Counted from the stretch's first letter, positions 1 through 6,166 are shown. The stretch: 6,877 bases of DNA from Candidatus Gastranaerophilales bacterium (GCA_003150395.1 QAMI01000052.1:1-6877), one strand, 5' to 3'. The notes: generated by a model not told the origin, from the sequence alone. Made by a program: numbers and translations.

Positions 1-962
1 AAATACTGTCTTTTGACTGCAATTAACGACTGTTTCATTGCTGAAAGAGTTGCATCTAGAACAGATAAATCAGGACTGTTTTTTTCCGCAATAGAAAATG
101 AATCGTTCATAGTATAAGGAAGCTTTATAATTTTAGAGGTTTCATTTTTTTCTATTTTCGTTTTTAACGCAACGTCAATAATATTTTTATCGTCTGTTGG
201 CTTTGTCAAAATACTTTCAGGCATATAAATATCCGAAAAATTAAACGTATCTACTTTTTGTATGCTGAACTCCGGCGCCGGTGCAATATATAAAGAATTT
301 GCCAAATCCGCAAGAGCAAGGTCATAGTTATTTTGCGCGTCAAGAAGTTGAATTTTTGCCTCGCTGAGATTTATTTTGGCATTTGTATAATCAACCTTGC
401 GATTTTTATCCTTTAGTGAAAGTTCATGAGCTTTTTTAAGATGGTCTTCATTTAAGTAAACATTATTTTTAGCTATTTCAACTTCCGACTGAGCTTTAAG
501 AAGCGCATAATAATGCATTTTTACATCGTAAATGGTATTACAAATACTATCCAAAAATTCATATTCGGCAGCAAGTTTGTAAAATCTTTCCATCCTTATA
601 ATAGAATTCGTTTTACCGAAATTCCATAAAAGCTGGCTCAAATAAACATTTACTTGCGGAAGTTCTCTATTTGAGGAACCGTTATAATTTTTGTTGGAGT
701 TGTAATCCTGATAAATACCCGCATCATATCCTAAATTTGGGAAATAAGCTGATTTAGCAATTCCAACGTTACTTATTGCAACTTGAAGATTGTAAGCTTT
801 TCCTTTAATTACAGGACTGTTATTAATTGCGACACTTACACATTCATCTAACGAAAGCACTGCCCCTTCTTGAACTGAAGGGTCTTCAATTGCGCAAGCG
901 CTTAAACATATAAACAGAAATAAACTCCCAAATAAAATCTTTAAAACAATTATTTTTTTCAT
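1..962 (-). CDS. TolC-family outer-membrane efflux protein, 3' end cut off by window edge
   Basis: I translated 320 codons without a stop from ATG at 962 to the left edge; TolC-family proteins usually have 420-500 residues, so the C-terminal third is missing. The product starts MKKIIVLKILFGS, with a hydrophobic signal segment to about residue 22. The first TolC repeat follows: LSLDECVSVAINNSPVIKGK (37-56), the typical opening of the first long helix, then SAYFPNLGYDAGIY and VNVYLSQLLWNFGK, typical of the beta-barrel strands. A long helical stretch (about 130-220) includes DYTNAKINLSEAKIQLLDAQNNY. The second pseudo-repeat begins near FSIAEKNSPDLSVLDA, just before the edge. Such proteins trimerise into the outer-membrane channel of tripartite efflux or type I secretion systems; the substrate cannot be told and no pump or adaptor gene is in the window. 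The start is supported by AGGA at 968-971, 5 bases upstream. LSAC at residues 20-23 fits a lipobox, but cleavage after ACA is also possible. It lies 38 bases after the nucleotidyltransferase gene and is probably co-transcribed with it. Confidence 0.9.
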   Translation of the reverse strand, partial: MKKIIVLKILFGSLFLFICLSACAIEDPSVQEGAVLSLDECVSVAINNSPVIKGKAYNLQVAISNVGIAKSAYFPNLGYDAGIYQDYNSNKNYNGSSNRELPQVNVYLSQLLWNFGKTNSIIRMERFYKLAAEYEFLDSICNTIYDVKMHYYALLKAQSEVEIAKNNVYLNEDHLKKAHELSLKDKNRKVDYTNAKINLSEAKIQLLDAQNNYDLALADLANSLYIAPAPEFSIQKVDTFNFSDIYMPESILTKPTDDKNIIDVALKTKIEKNETSKIIKLPYTMNDSFSIAEKNSPDLSVLDATLSAMKQSLIAVKRQY

Positions 963-1000
963 ATGTTTCCTGACTTTTTATTTTACGAATTTTTCCATCT

Positions 1001-1795
1001 TTACAAATCAACTTCTACAATTTTTCGTAAATTTTCTACCAGTTTATCTGCCGTTTTAATCTTAAACTCAGTATCACATGTACATAGAAAATTCACATCT
1101 TTTTCAAAATCTTTTGGCAGAATTTTACAATTTTTAATCGCAAATTCAACCAGCTTCTTTTCTCCAGGATTTAAAACCCTGTTCAATGCAAAAATTATAT
1201 CAAAATAACTTGCCAGAAAAGCTGATATTCTATGATTTATACTAACAAAATCATTTCTCTTAACTGCTGATTCAAGCTGGTCATAATACGAAAACATAAC
1301 GTCTTTAAGATAAAGAAAGTTTTTACGGATTATATTTTTTGCAAGCATTTCTGGATATGGAGTTTCAGTAAGTTCCTGAATTGCTCTAAATTTGCCATTT
1401 CTGTCAAAAAGTATCTTAGACTTGTTAACATTGTCAACAAAGCAGGTTGTATAACCCAACGAAGCATTACAGTTAATCCAAACCCAATCGATATTAGCTT
1501 TTATGCCTTCAAGCGTTCGATACATAACATCAACGGGCTTACCTGTTTCTCTCATATAAAAAACATCTCCGGTTTCAAAGTAATGGTTATCTATTTCCAG
1601 ATTGTCTGAATACTTTTCAGCGATTTCTTTTCTCGCTGTAACCGGAGGTTCCTTTTCACAGTAAATATAAATATCATAATCTGATGATACATCATCATTT
1701 TTTACAACAGAGGATCCGCCAAGAACAATGGCTTCAATTTCTTTAAGCTTGCTATAATCCTCAACCATTTTTTCTAGAATTTCTTTGGATTTCAT
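1001..1795 (-). CDS. MNT-superfamily nucleotidyltransferase with DUF4037-like C-terminal half
   Basis: The 264-residue product has the polymerase-beta-like nucleotidyltransferase signature: LGGSS at 25-29, then SSDYDIYIY at 37-45, giving the GGS loop and the metal-binding pair D39/D41. D89 in VDVMYR is a good candidate for the third carboxylate. All expected catalytic residues are therefore present. The C-terminal half is helical and contains FALNRVLNPGEKKLVEFA, which resembles the LNr...PG.K motif of DUF4037 proteins. Enzymes of this fold transfer a nucleotide to small molecules (aminoglycosides, for example) or proteins; the substrate here is unknown. The basic or Gly residues of the usual GGSxARG are absent (GGSSVVKNDD), so it is not a standard resistance enzyme. 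No HEPN partner gene is adjacent, which argues against a MNT-HEPN toxin-antitoxin pair. AGGAGA at 1802-1807 is well spaced from the ATG. It is divergent from the DUF2023 gene and is followed 38 bases later by the TolC-family gene. Confidence 0.85.
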   Translation of the reverse strand: MKSKEILEKMVEDYSKLKEIEAIVLGGSSVVKNDDVSSDYDIYIYCEKEPPVTARKEIAEKYSDNLEIDNHYFETGDVFYMRETGKPVDVMYRTLEGIKANIDWVWINCNASLGYTTCFVDNVNKSKILFDRNGKFRAIQELTETPYPEMLAKNIIRKNFLYLKDVMFSYYDQLESAVKRNDFVSINHRISAFLASYFDIIFALNRVLNPGEKKLVEFAIKNCKILPKDFEKDVNFLCTCDTEFKIKTADKLVENLRKIVEVDL

Positions 1796-1818
1796 ATTAA
1801 ATCTCCTGATTATTTAAA

Positions 1819-1846
1819 ATTATATACAAAAAATGGCTTGACACAA
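1819..1846 (-). promoter_or_regulatory. Predicted promoter of the nucleotidyltransferase (and probably TolC) gene
   Basis: On the minus strand a perfect TATAAT lies at 1824-1819, with TTGTGT (three of six to TTGACA) at 1846-1841 and a 16-base spacer. Transcription should start near 1812, giving a leader of about 17 bases that consists almost wholly of the ribosome binding site. The -35 overlaps the -35 of the opposing promoter. Confidence 0.55.
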
Positions 1847-1865
1847 TCTATAAATATGCTACCAT
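1838..1865 (+). promoter_or_regulatory. Predicted promoter of the DUF2023 gene
   Basis: A perfect TTGACA lies at 1838-1843. After a 16-base spacer comes TACCAT at 1860-1865 (four of six to TATAAT), preceded by TGC at 1857-1859, an extended -10. Transcription should start near 1871-1873, about 15 bases before the ATG. This is the best -35 box in the window; the weaker -10 leaves room for regulation. Confidence 0.6.
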
Positions 1866-1868
1866 AAA

Positions 1869-1884
1869 GTTAGTCGGAGCTAAC
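1869..1884 (+). repeat. Inverted repeat framing the DUF2023 ribosome binding site
   Basis: GTTAG (1869-1873) and CTAAC (1880-1884) form a perfect 5-bp inverted repeat with a 6-base centre that holds the Shine-Dalgarno GGAG (1876-1879), 7 bases before the ATG at 1887. If transcription starts near 1872 the RNA hairpin would be incomplete, so it is either a small DNA operator at the start site, an RNA element of a transcript that starts earlier, or chance. Confidence 0.35.
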
Positions 1885-1886
1885 AC

Positions 1887-2351
1887 ATGAGAGTTAATTT
1901 TTACACACCTTTAAGTATCTTAAATAAAACAAACGGTTACAAACAGAATTTTAACGCAAAAGAGGTTCCAAACGCGGCAAAATTAACTGAATATTCGGAC
2001 TTACGAGTATTCCACCATCATATCTATGAATATAAAAAAGGTATACGAAATTTAATTCTAACAACCGAAAAAGCAAAATATAGAGATTCTATAGAAAAAC
2101 GGCTTAATAACGAAAATATAGATTATGTAATCCACGACATAAATAACGGCAAAATAAATGTATATTTTGGCGAAAAAAAATGCGTTGACGTTGTCAAAAC
2201 ATTTAGTCCAAAACTTAATGAACTTACTGCCGAACAGGATTTTATATTAGGCATAATGCTCGGTTACGACAGGGTTAAGCAATGCGAAAGATACCTGAAA
2301 ATTAAAAATAACGTAATCAAATTAAAATCAAACAGCCAGCTTGACGGTTAA
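1887..2351 (+). CDS. DUF2023 family protein with N-terminal extension
   Basis: The 154-residue product carries the hallmarks of DUF2023: LRVFHHHIYEYKKGIRNLIL (39-58), INVYFG (90-95) and DFILGIMLGYDRVKQCERYLK (118-138). These are known as conserved positions of the family; its biochemical function is not established. In some other bacteria the gene sits by flavodoxin, but no flavodoxin gene is visible here. The triple His (43-45), Cys99 and Cys133 could bind a metal or cofactor, which is inference. The family core usually begins near its own start codon; here 38 residues precede it, including YKQNFNAKEV (18-27). The start at 1887 is supported by GGAG 7 bases upstream, and there is no other in-frame ATG before codon 124, so the extension is probably real. 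The stop lies 4 bases from the stop of the convergent AsmA-like gene. No signal peptide is visible; it is likely cytoplasmic. Confidence 0.85.
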   Translation: MRVNFYTPLSILNKTNGYKQNFNAKEVPNAAKLTEYSDLRVFHHHIYEYKKGIRNLILTTEKAKYRDSIEKRLNNENIDYVIHDINNGKINVYFGEKKCVDVVKTFSPKLNELTAEQDFILGIMLGYDRVKQCERYLKIKNNVIKLKSNSQLDG

Positions 2352-2355
2352 AGGT

Positions 2356-5133
2356 TTATTTAATACGTTTTAGAGATGATAAGAAGTTATTGTGCTCAAC
2401 ATCTCCGTCAGCTTTTATTAAAAATACCTGACAATCTTTTTCATCCGCGTCAATTTCCGGAAGCAGAGAAAGTTCGGCTGCATAATAGTTACTGTCGTTG
2501 CGGCCGCTCAACGGAACTCTGTTAGCAAGGCTGTTTAGGGAAATATTACGTAATGCGCCTGCAAAACCTTTATTTCTATTGCTCATTTTTGTATAAATTC
2601 TTAAAGAAGCATCACGGCTTTCCAAATCAAATCTGCCGACAATAAGAGAGCTTAATTGGGCTGCCGAAGATTGAATTTTCATACGCTCAACGACATTATC
2701 TTTCATAAACAACTCACCTGAAATTTTTTCAAACTTACCTTCCGGAACATTAACCAAATCCATAAATGTTGCAGGGCTAATCATTGCCAACGGGTTTCTG
2801 AAAAGAGCAGTGAACTTCAGAACATATTCAACAAGTCCGATTTTTTGGATTGTACCATTTTTGATAGCAAATTTAATTGAACCGTTTAGTTTCATACTGT
2901 CATCTGTGTTTAATTGAATTAAACCGCTTGCTTTGCCTGAGATTTCACGTTCTAATGCCAAAAGCGAGGTTGCCATAATGTCGCTGTTTACATCTTTAAT
3001 ACCAAGTCTTACTGAATAAAGATGCTTTTTCAAATCACAAACAATTTTTGCAGAGGAAATGCCTTCTGCAATATCAAATTTATTTGATTCAACCTTCAAC
3101 ACTCCATTTTTATCAAGGGTAAGATTAGAAACAAGATTTGCAAAATCAATACCTTTATACGAACCTTTAACAACATTGAAAATACATTCTTTAATGATGA
3201 GCATGCCGGGATTAAATGCAACAACATCACTGTCATCATCATCATCCATATCTTTAACTGTTGTAAACGCAGCTTTATTAATTTCAGTGCTTGCATACTG
3301 GCGGTTGAATGAAGCCATAATTTTTTCAATATTAAGCTCGTCAATTTTGAGGTTGATACTGTTTACTACAATCGGAAGCTTAATTTCATTCAAAAGATCT
3401 CCGCTTACATTGTATGATGTTCGTCTATATCTTCCGTTAGAACTTAAAAGTATGGAATCTTTATTTGTTTGTAGTTTTGCTTCTTTTATAAATAGACGCT
3501 GAGCAGGAATTCTAATATCTTTAAGCGCCATATCTCCTTTTATTTTTGGTACAGCACCCGTGTTTATATAACGGAGATTTCCGGCAATCGTTCCTTTTCT
3601 GAAAACTTTTTGCTGCATGAAAATATTCAAAAATTCACTTGGAAGAGGTTTTGGAATATTAAACCCTAAATCTCTTATAAAGCCGTCAGTAATTCTTACA
3701 TTGCCGTCAAGAGTAAGTATCGGCTGAAGTTTTGAACCTTTATCAATAACTTCTGCAATATAATAATCAATGGTTTCAATGTTTATATTGTCCCCTTGAA
3801 AATGCATCACTGCTTTAGCTGCGCGGTCGTATGAAGCGGGACTTAATGATGCGCCGTCAACAAGGAAATCTGAACCTTTAGCCAGTTTACATAAGAAGGT
3901 CAAATCCATCTTTGTACCCAAAGCTTCAAAAACAATACGTGCGCCGCCCTTTCCTATTATCGAGAAAGGATATCCTACAACTTTTGAAAGATATTGAGCT
4001 GCAAACTCGTTTGTAACAGTTGCATCAGTTGTTATGACGGTTTTTGCAGTTTTAAAATAATCGTAAATTCCACCATATATTTTAAGAGAATTTTCTTTGC
4101 CGGAACCATAATATCCAACAACATCTTTTAATATTATGTCCTTGTTGTTAATCAAAGCAATTCCGGAATTGAGTTTAAGCGGAAGATTATTTAGCGGAAT
4201 AAGTTTGCATGAAAAATTATTCAGAGTAACTTTTCCATCGATTTTATTATTTGCAATAACAATTTTTGAATTAAAACTTCCATTCAAATCCTTAAAACCG
4301 GCAAGCATTTCGCTTCCGTTGCTTATAATTAGATTTGACTCAACAATTTCAATAATATCTTTTATATTGAAATTATTTGCAGCCGCCTCTAAATAATACT
4401 GCTTTTTATTATCAGCATAAGCGTTAACTGTTATTTTTGAACGGTTTATAAAAAATGCAAAGTTATCGACATTAATCTTGTGGTTTTCAATATAAATTGT
4501 ATCTCTGTCAGCAGCGGCAATTATAACTTTTTTATTATTTTTCTCGAATTCAGTAAAGAATTTGAAATGAATGTAGTTTTTTGCGTCCTGATTATTAATT
4601 TCGAAATCTTTTCCGCGCAATCTTATTGATGTATCATTAGCCTTGTATGTAAAAAGGCATTTTTTTACAAACATCTTTGCGCTGAATAAATCAATATCCC
4701 AATCAGACTCTGCTTTTTTTTGCGGTTCTTTTTTAGTAACCGGCATAAGCGAAGACAAAGCATCTATATCAACAAAAATATAATCTGCACCTAACTGATT
4801 AATAACTATACGTTTTTTAAATATTTCGGATAAGGAAAGCAAAATTCCGAAATTTTCAAGATTAAAAACTTCTTTTTTGTCTTTAGAAAGAGAAACTTTA
4901 GCAACATTAAATCCTAAAACAGGAGTTAAAGAGGTATCAAGCCGGGCATTTTCTACAACCAAATCCAAACCGGCATGTTTTTTTAAAGTTTTTGATATAA
5001 AAGCCGTCGTTTTCGGACTTGAAACCGCACGCGGCAATACCTCAAGATACAAAACAAAAGGAGCCGCCGCCAAAAATGCAGCTGTAATAGTTCCCGCTAT
5101 TAAAAGTTTTCCCTTTTTACCTATTTTCATCAT
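2356..5133 (-). CDS. AsmA-like (AsmA/YhdP/TamB superfamily) envelope protein
   Basis: The 925-residue product begins with a lysine-rich stub and one membrane segment (about 10-31, LLIAGTITAAFLAAAPFVLY) that should anchor it in the inner membrane with the rest in the periplasm. Residues about 38-125 fit the AsmA N-terminal region (SKTLKKHAGLDLVVENARLDTS, then LLSLSEIFKKRIVINQL). The middle is a long run of alternating beta-strands, as expected of the repeating beta-groove of bridge-like lipid-transfer proteins. Residues about 749-850 (NGSIKFAIKNGTIQKIGL, GKFEKISGELFMKDNVVERMKI, VGRFDLESRDASLRIYTKM) match the AsmA-like C-terminal domain. The family is linked to phospholipid transport to the outer membrane and outer-membrane homeostasis; a specific cargo cannot be inferred. 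An acidic stretch, MDDDDDSD (629-636), is probably a flexible linker. There are two tandem ATG codons, 5133 and 5130. AGGA at 5138-5141 is 4 bases from the first and 7 from the second, so translation may really begin at 5130. It is divergent from the WG-repeat gene and convergent with the DUF2023 gene. Confidence 0.88.
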   Translation of the reverse strand: MMKIGKKGKLLIAGTITAAFLAAAPFVLYLEVLPRAVSSPKTTAFISKTLKKHAGLDLVVENARLDTSLTPVLGFNVAKVSLSKDKKEVFNLENFGILLSLSEIFKKRIVINQLGADYIFVDIDALSSLMPVTKKEPQKKAESDWDIDLFSAKMFVKKCLFTYKANDTSIRLRGKDFEINNQDAKNYIHFKFFTEFEKNNKKVIIAAADRDTIYIENHKINVDNFAFFINRSKITVNAYADNKKQYYLEAAANNFNIKDIIEIVESNLIISNGSEMLAGFKDLNGSFNSKIVIANNKIDGKVTLNNFSCKLIPLNNLPLKLNSGIALINNKDIILKDVVGYYGSGKENSLKIYGGIYDYFKTAKTVITTDATVTNEFAAQYLSKVVGYPFSIIGKGGARIVFEALGTKMDLTFLCKLAKGSDFLVDGASLSPASYDRAAKAVMHFQGDNINIETIDYYIAEVIDKGSKLQPILTLDGNVRITDGFIRDLGFNIPKPLPSEFLNIFMQQKVFRKGTIAGNLRYINTGAVPKIKGDMALKDIRIPAQRLFIKEAKLQTNKDSILLSSNGRYRRTSYNVSGDLLNEIKLPIVVNSINLKIDELNIEKIMASFNRQYASTEINKAAFTTVKDMDDDDDSDVVAFNPGMLIIKECIFNVVKGSYKGIDFANLVSNLTLDKNGVLKVESNKFDIAEGISSAKIVCDLKKHLYSVRLGIKDVNSDIMATSLLALEREISGKASGLIQLNTDDSMKLNGSIKFAIKNGTIQKIGLVEYVLKFTALFRNPLAMISPATFMDLVNVPEGKFEKISGELFMKDNVVERMKIQSSAAQLSSLIVGRFDLESRDASLRIYTKMSNRNKGFAGALRNISLNSLANRVPLSGRNDSNYYAAELSLLPEIDADEKDCQVFLIKADGDVEHNNFLSSLKRIK
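3233..3246. repeat. Short ATC trinucleotide run inside the AsmA-like gene
   Basis: Four tandem ATC units (3235-3246), preceded by TC, encode on the minus strand part of the five-Asp run at residues 630-634. Changes in unit number would keep the reading frame and only alter the length of the acidic linker. Confidence 0.6.
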
Positions 5134-5147
5134 CTCTTCCTAACAAA

Positions 5148-5156
5148 ATTATATCA
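5148..5156 (-). promoter_or_regulatory. Extended -10 promoter of the AsmA-like gene
   Basis: Read on the minus strand, TGA followed by a perfect TATAAT (5156-5148) forms an extended -10. No convincing -35 is seen. The start of transcription should be near 5141, giving a leader of about 8 bases that begins with the AGGA ribosome binding site. The upstream half overlaps the promoter of the opposing WG-repeat gene. Confidence 0.6.
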
Positions 5157-5171
5157 TAAAATTATTTTATG
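5155..5171. repeat. Perfect 17-bp palindrome between divergent promoters
   Basis: CATAAAAT (5155-5162), a central T (5163) and ATTTTATG (5164-5171) form a perfect 8-1-8 inverted repeat. Its outer TG dinucleotides on each strand are the TG motifs of the two extended -10 promoters, so the palindrome places the two promoters in mirror image. It may also be an operator bound by a dimeric regulator; AT-richness makes chance occurrence possible. Confidence 0.6.
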
Positions 5172-5178
5172 CTAATAT
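5170..5178 (+). promoter_or_regulatory. Extended -10 promoter of the WG-repeat gene, predicted leaderless
   Basis: TGC (5170-5172) precedes TAATAT (5173-5178, four of six to TATAAT). The expected start of transcription, about 7 bases downstream, coincides with the ATG at 5185. No Shine-Dalgarno sequence lies between the -10 and the ATG. A -35 is not convincing; its expected place is occupied by the opposing TATAAT. Confidence 0.55.
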
Positions 5179-5184
5179 AAAATT

Positions 5185-6078
5185 ATGAAGTATGTTATTT
5201 TGATTTTATTAATTTGTTTTGCATATGCAAACCCGGCCTTTGCAATTACTGAAACGACACATAAAATGTCTGATGTAACCGTTTTCAGCGAGAAAAAAAA
5301 GTTTGGACTTAAAGATAATTTTGGGAATATCATTGCTGATGCAGACTATAATAAAATAATAAGACTTGGTGAAACGTCCTGGATTATTCAAAAAGGACAC
5401 CGTTTTGGATTAATGGATTGTGATGGTAATATTTTAATCAAACCAAAATACAGGCATGCCGAAAGAGTTCTCGGAGAATTTATAAAACTTGGTAACGACA
5501 ATGACTATGGAATTTATAACCAATACGGCGAAGTTGTTGTGAAGCCTGTTTATACAAAAATTGATTTGCTTTTTGGCGGCATGTTTTTGACTTACAAAAA
5601 TTTCAAATACGGTGTTGTTGATTTTGAAGGCAAAACTCTTTTAGAAAACAAATTTGATGACATTTACATGCCTAAACCAAACATCATGCGTATTGAATAC
5701 AACGGCAAATGGTACGAAATCGAACAGGTAACAGCAGATACTTTGACGCTTCCGGCGGATGTTCAGCATATCAAAGAAAATGAAAACTTTAAAATAACCG
5801 AAATTCTTGCAAATCCATTACCTGCAACAGGCTATTCAGTTGTTACCGCAACTGACTACTTTATCAAACTTTTTTCATCTATTTCTCCCGCCTATGAGCA
5901 GACTATTGATGAATTAATGCTTTCACAGGGGGCTGATACCATAACTATATTCACAAAAGCAACCTGGATTCCAAAGTTCCCGTTTACTTATGCAAAAAAA
6001 TATTATATTAACCTTAGAACACCAAACAACGGTCCGCTTTCTGATGTTAAGAAAAAACTTAAAAATGAAATGATATAA
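5185..6078 (+). CDS. Secreted or periplasmic WG-repeat protein
   Basis: The 297-residue product starts with a clear signal peptide: a short MKY start, a hydrophobic core VILILLICFAYA, and likely signal peptidase I cleavage after PAFA (residue 20). Four WG-type beta-repeats follow: FGLKDNFGNIIADADYNKI (40-58), FGLMDCDGNILIKPKYRHA (74-92), YGIYNQYGEVVVKPVYTKI (108-126) and YGVVDFEGKTLLENKFDDI (142-160). The key Gly falls at 41, 75, 109 and 143, an exact 34-residue period. A degenerate fifth unit (NGKWYEI, 173-179) continues the phase at 177. WG repeats stack into beta structures thought to mediate binding; no enzyme activity is implied. Residues about 180-297 form a separate alpha/beta-looking domain with Trp and aromatic residues (ATWIPKFPFTYAKKYYINL) that I do not recognise. 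The start is fixed: an in-frame TAA lies at 5173-5175 and only ATG 5185 gives the signal peptide. There is no Shine-Dalgarno sequence upstream. Confidence 0.85.
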   Translation: MKYVILILLICFAYANPAFAITETTHKMSDVTVFSEKKKFGLKDNFGNIIADADYNKIIRLGETSWIIQKGHRFGLMDCDGNILIKPKYRHAERVLGEFIKLGNDNDYGIYNQYGEVVVKPVYTKIDLLFGGMFLTYKNFKYGVVDFEGKTLLENKFDDIYMPKPNIMRIEYNGKWYEIEQVTADTLTLPADVQHIKENENFKITEILANPLPATGYSVVTATDYFIKLFSSISPAYEQTIDELMLSQGADTITIFTKATWIPKFPFTYAKKYYINLRTPNNGPLSDVKKKLKNEMI

Positions 6079-6106
6079 TTTATTTATTTTTATAGTACAA
6101 TAAGAA

Positions 6107-6123
6107 AAAATTATTATAATTTT
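6107..6123. promoter_or_regulatory. Perfect 17-bp palindrome with TATAAT on both strands, likely promoter of the GH77-like gene
   Basis: AAAATTAT (6107-6114), a central T (6115) and ATAATTTT (6116-6123) form a perfect 8-1-8 inverted repeat. It contains TATAAT on the plus strand (6115-6120) and TATAAT on the minus strand (6118-6113). The plus-strand box would start transcription near 6127, leaving a leader of about 40 bases before the ATG at 6167. No good -35 is visible; TACAAT at 6096-6101 is an alternative -10. The structure has no loop and no GC stem, so it does not look like an intrinsic terminator. Confidence 0.45.
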
Positions 6124-6166
6124 GTTTTCGCATATAAATTAAGAGAAATTTAAACAAGGAGTCTCA

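Noticed and set aside
963..1208. Open frame of 81 codons on the plus strand over the 3' end of the nucleotidyltransferase gene
   Set aside because: It is a composition artefact, rich in Phe and Ser, opposite a gene with intact catalytic motifs.
1001..1795. Nucleotidyltransferase as the antitoxin of a MNT-HEPN toxin-antitoxin pair
   Set aside because: At 264 residues with a fused helical C-terminal half it is too long for a MntA-type protein, and no HEPN gene lies next to it.
2338..2413. AGCTTGACGG paired with CCGTCAGCT as a terminator hairpin between convergent genes
   Set aside because: The arms match only with a bulge and enclose a loop of about 57 bases within coding sequence, so a functional terminator is unlikely.
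3059..3502. Open frame of 147 codons on the plus strand inside the AsmA-like gene
   Set aside because: It is antisense to a well-supported coding region, has no ribosome binding site that I can see and encodes no recognisable domain; it is a shadow of the minus-strand gene.
6079..6106. T-rich stretch after the WG-repeat stop codon as an intrinsic terminator
   Set aside because: There is no GC-containing stem before it; it looks like plain AT-rich intergenic sequence.
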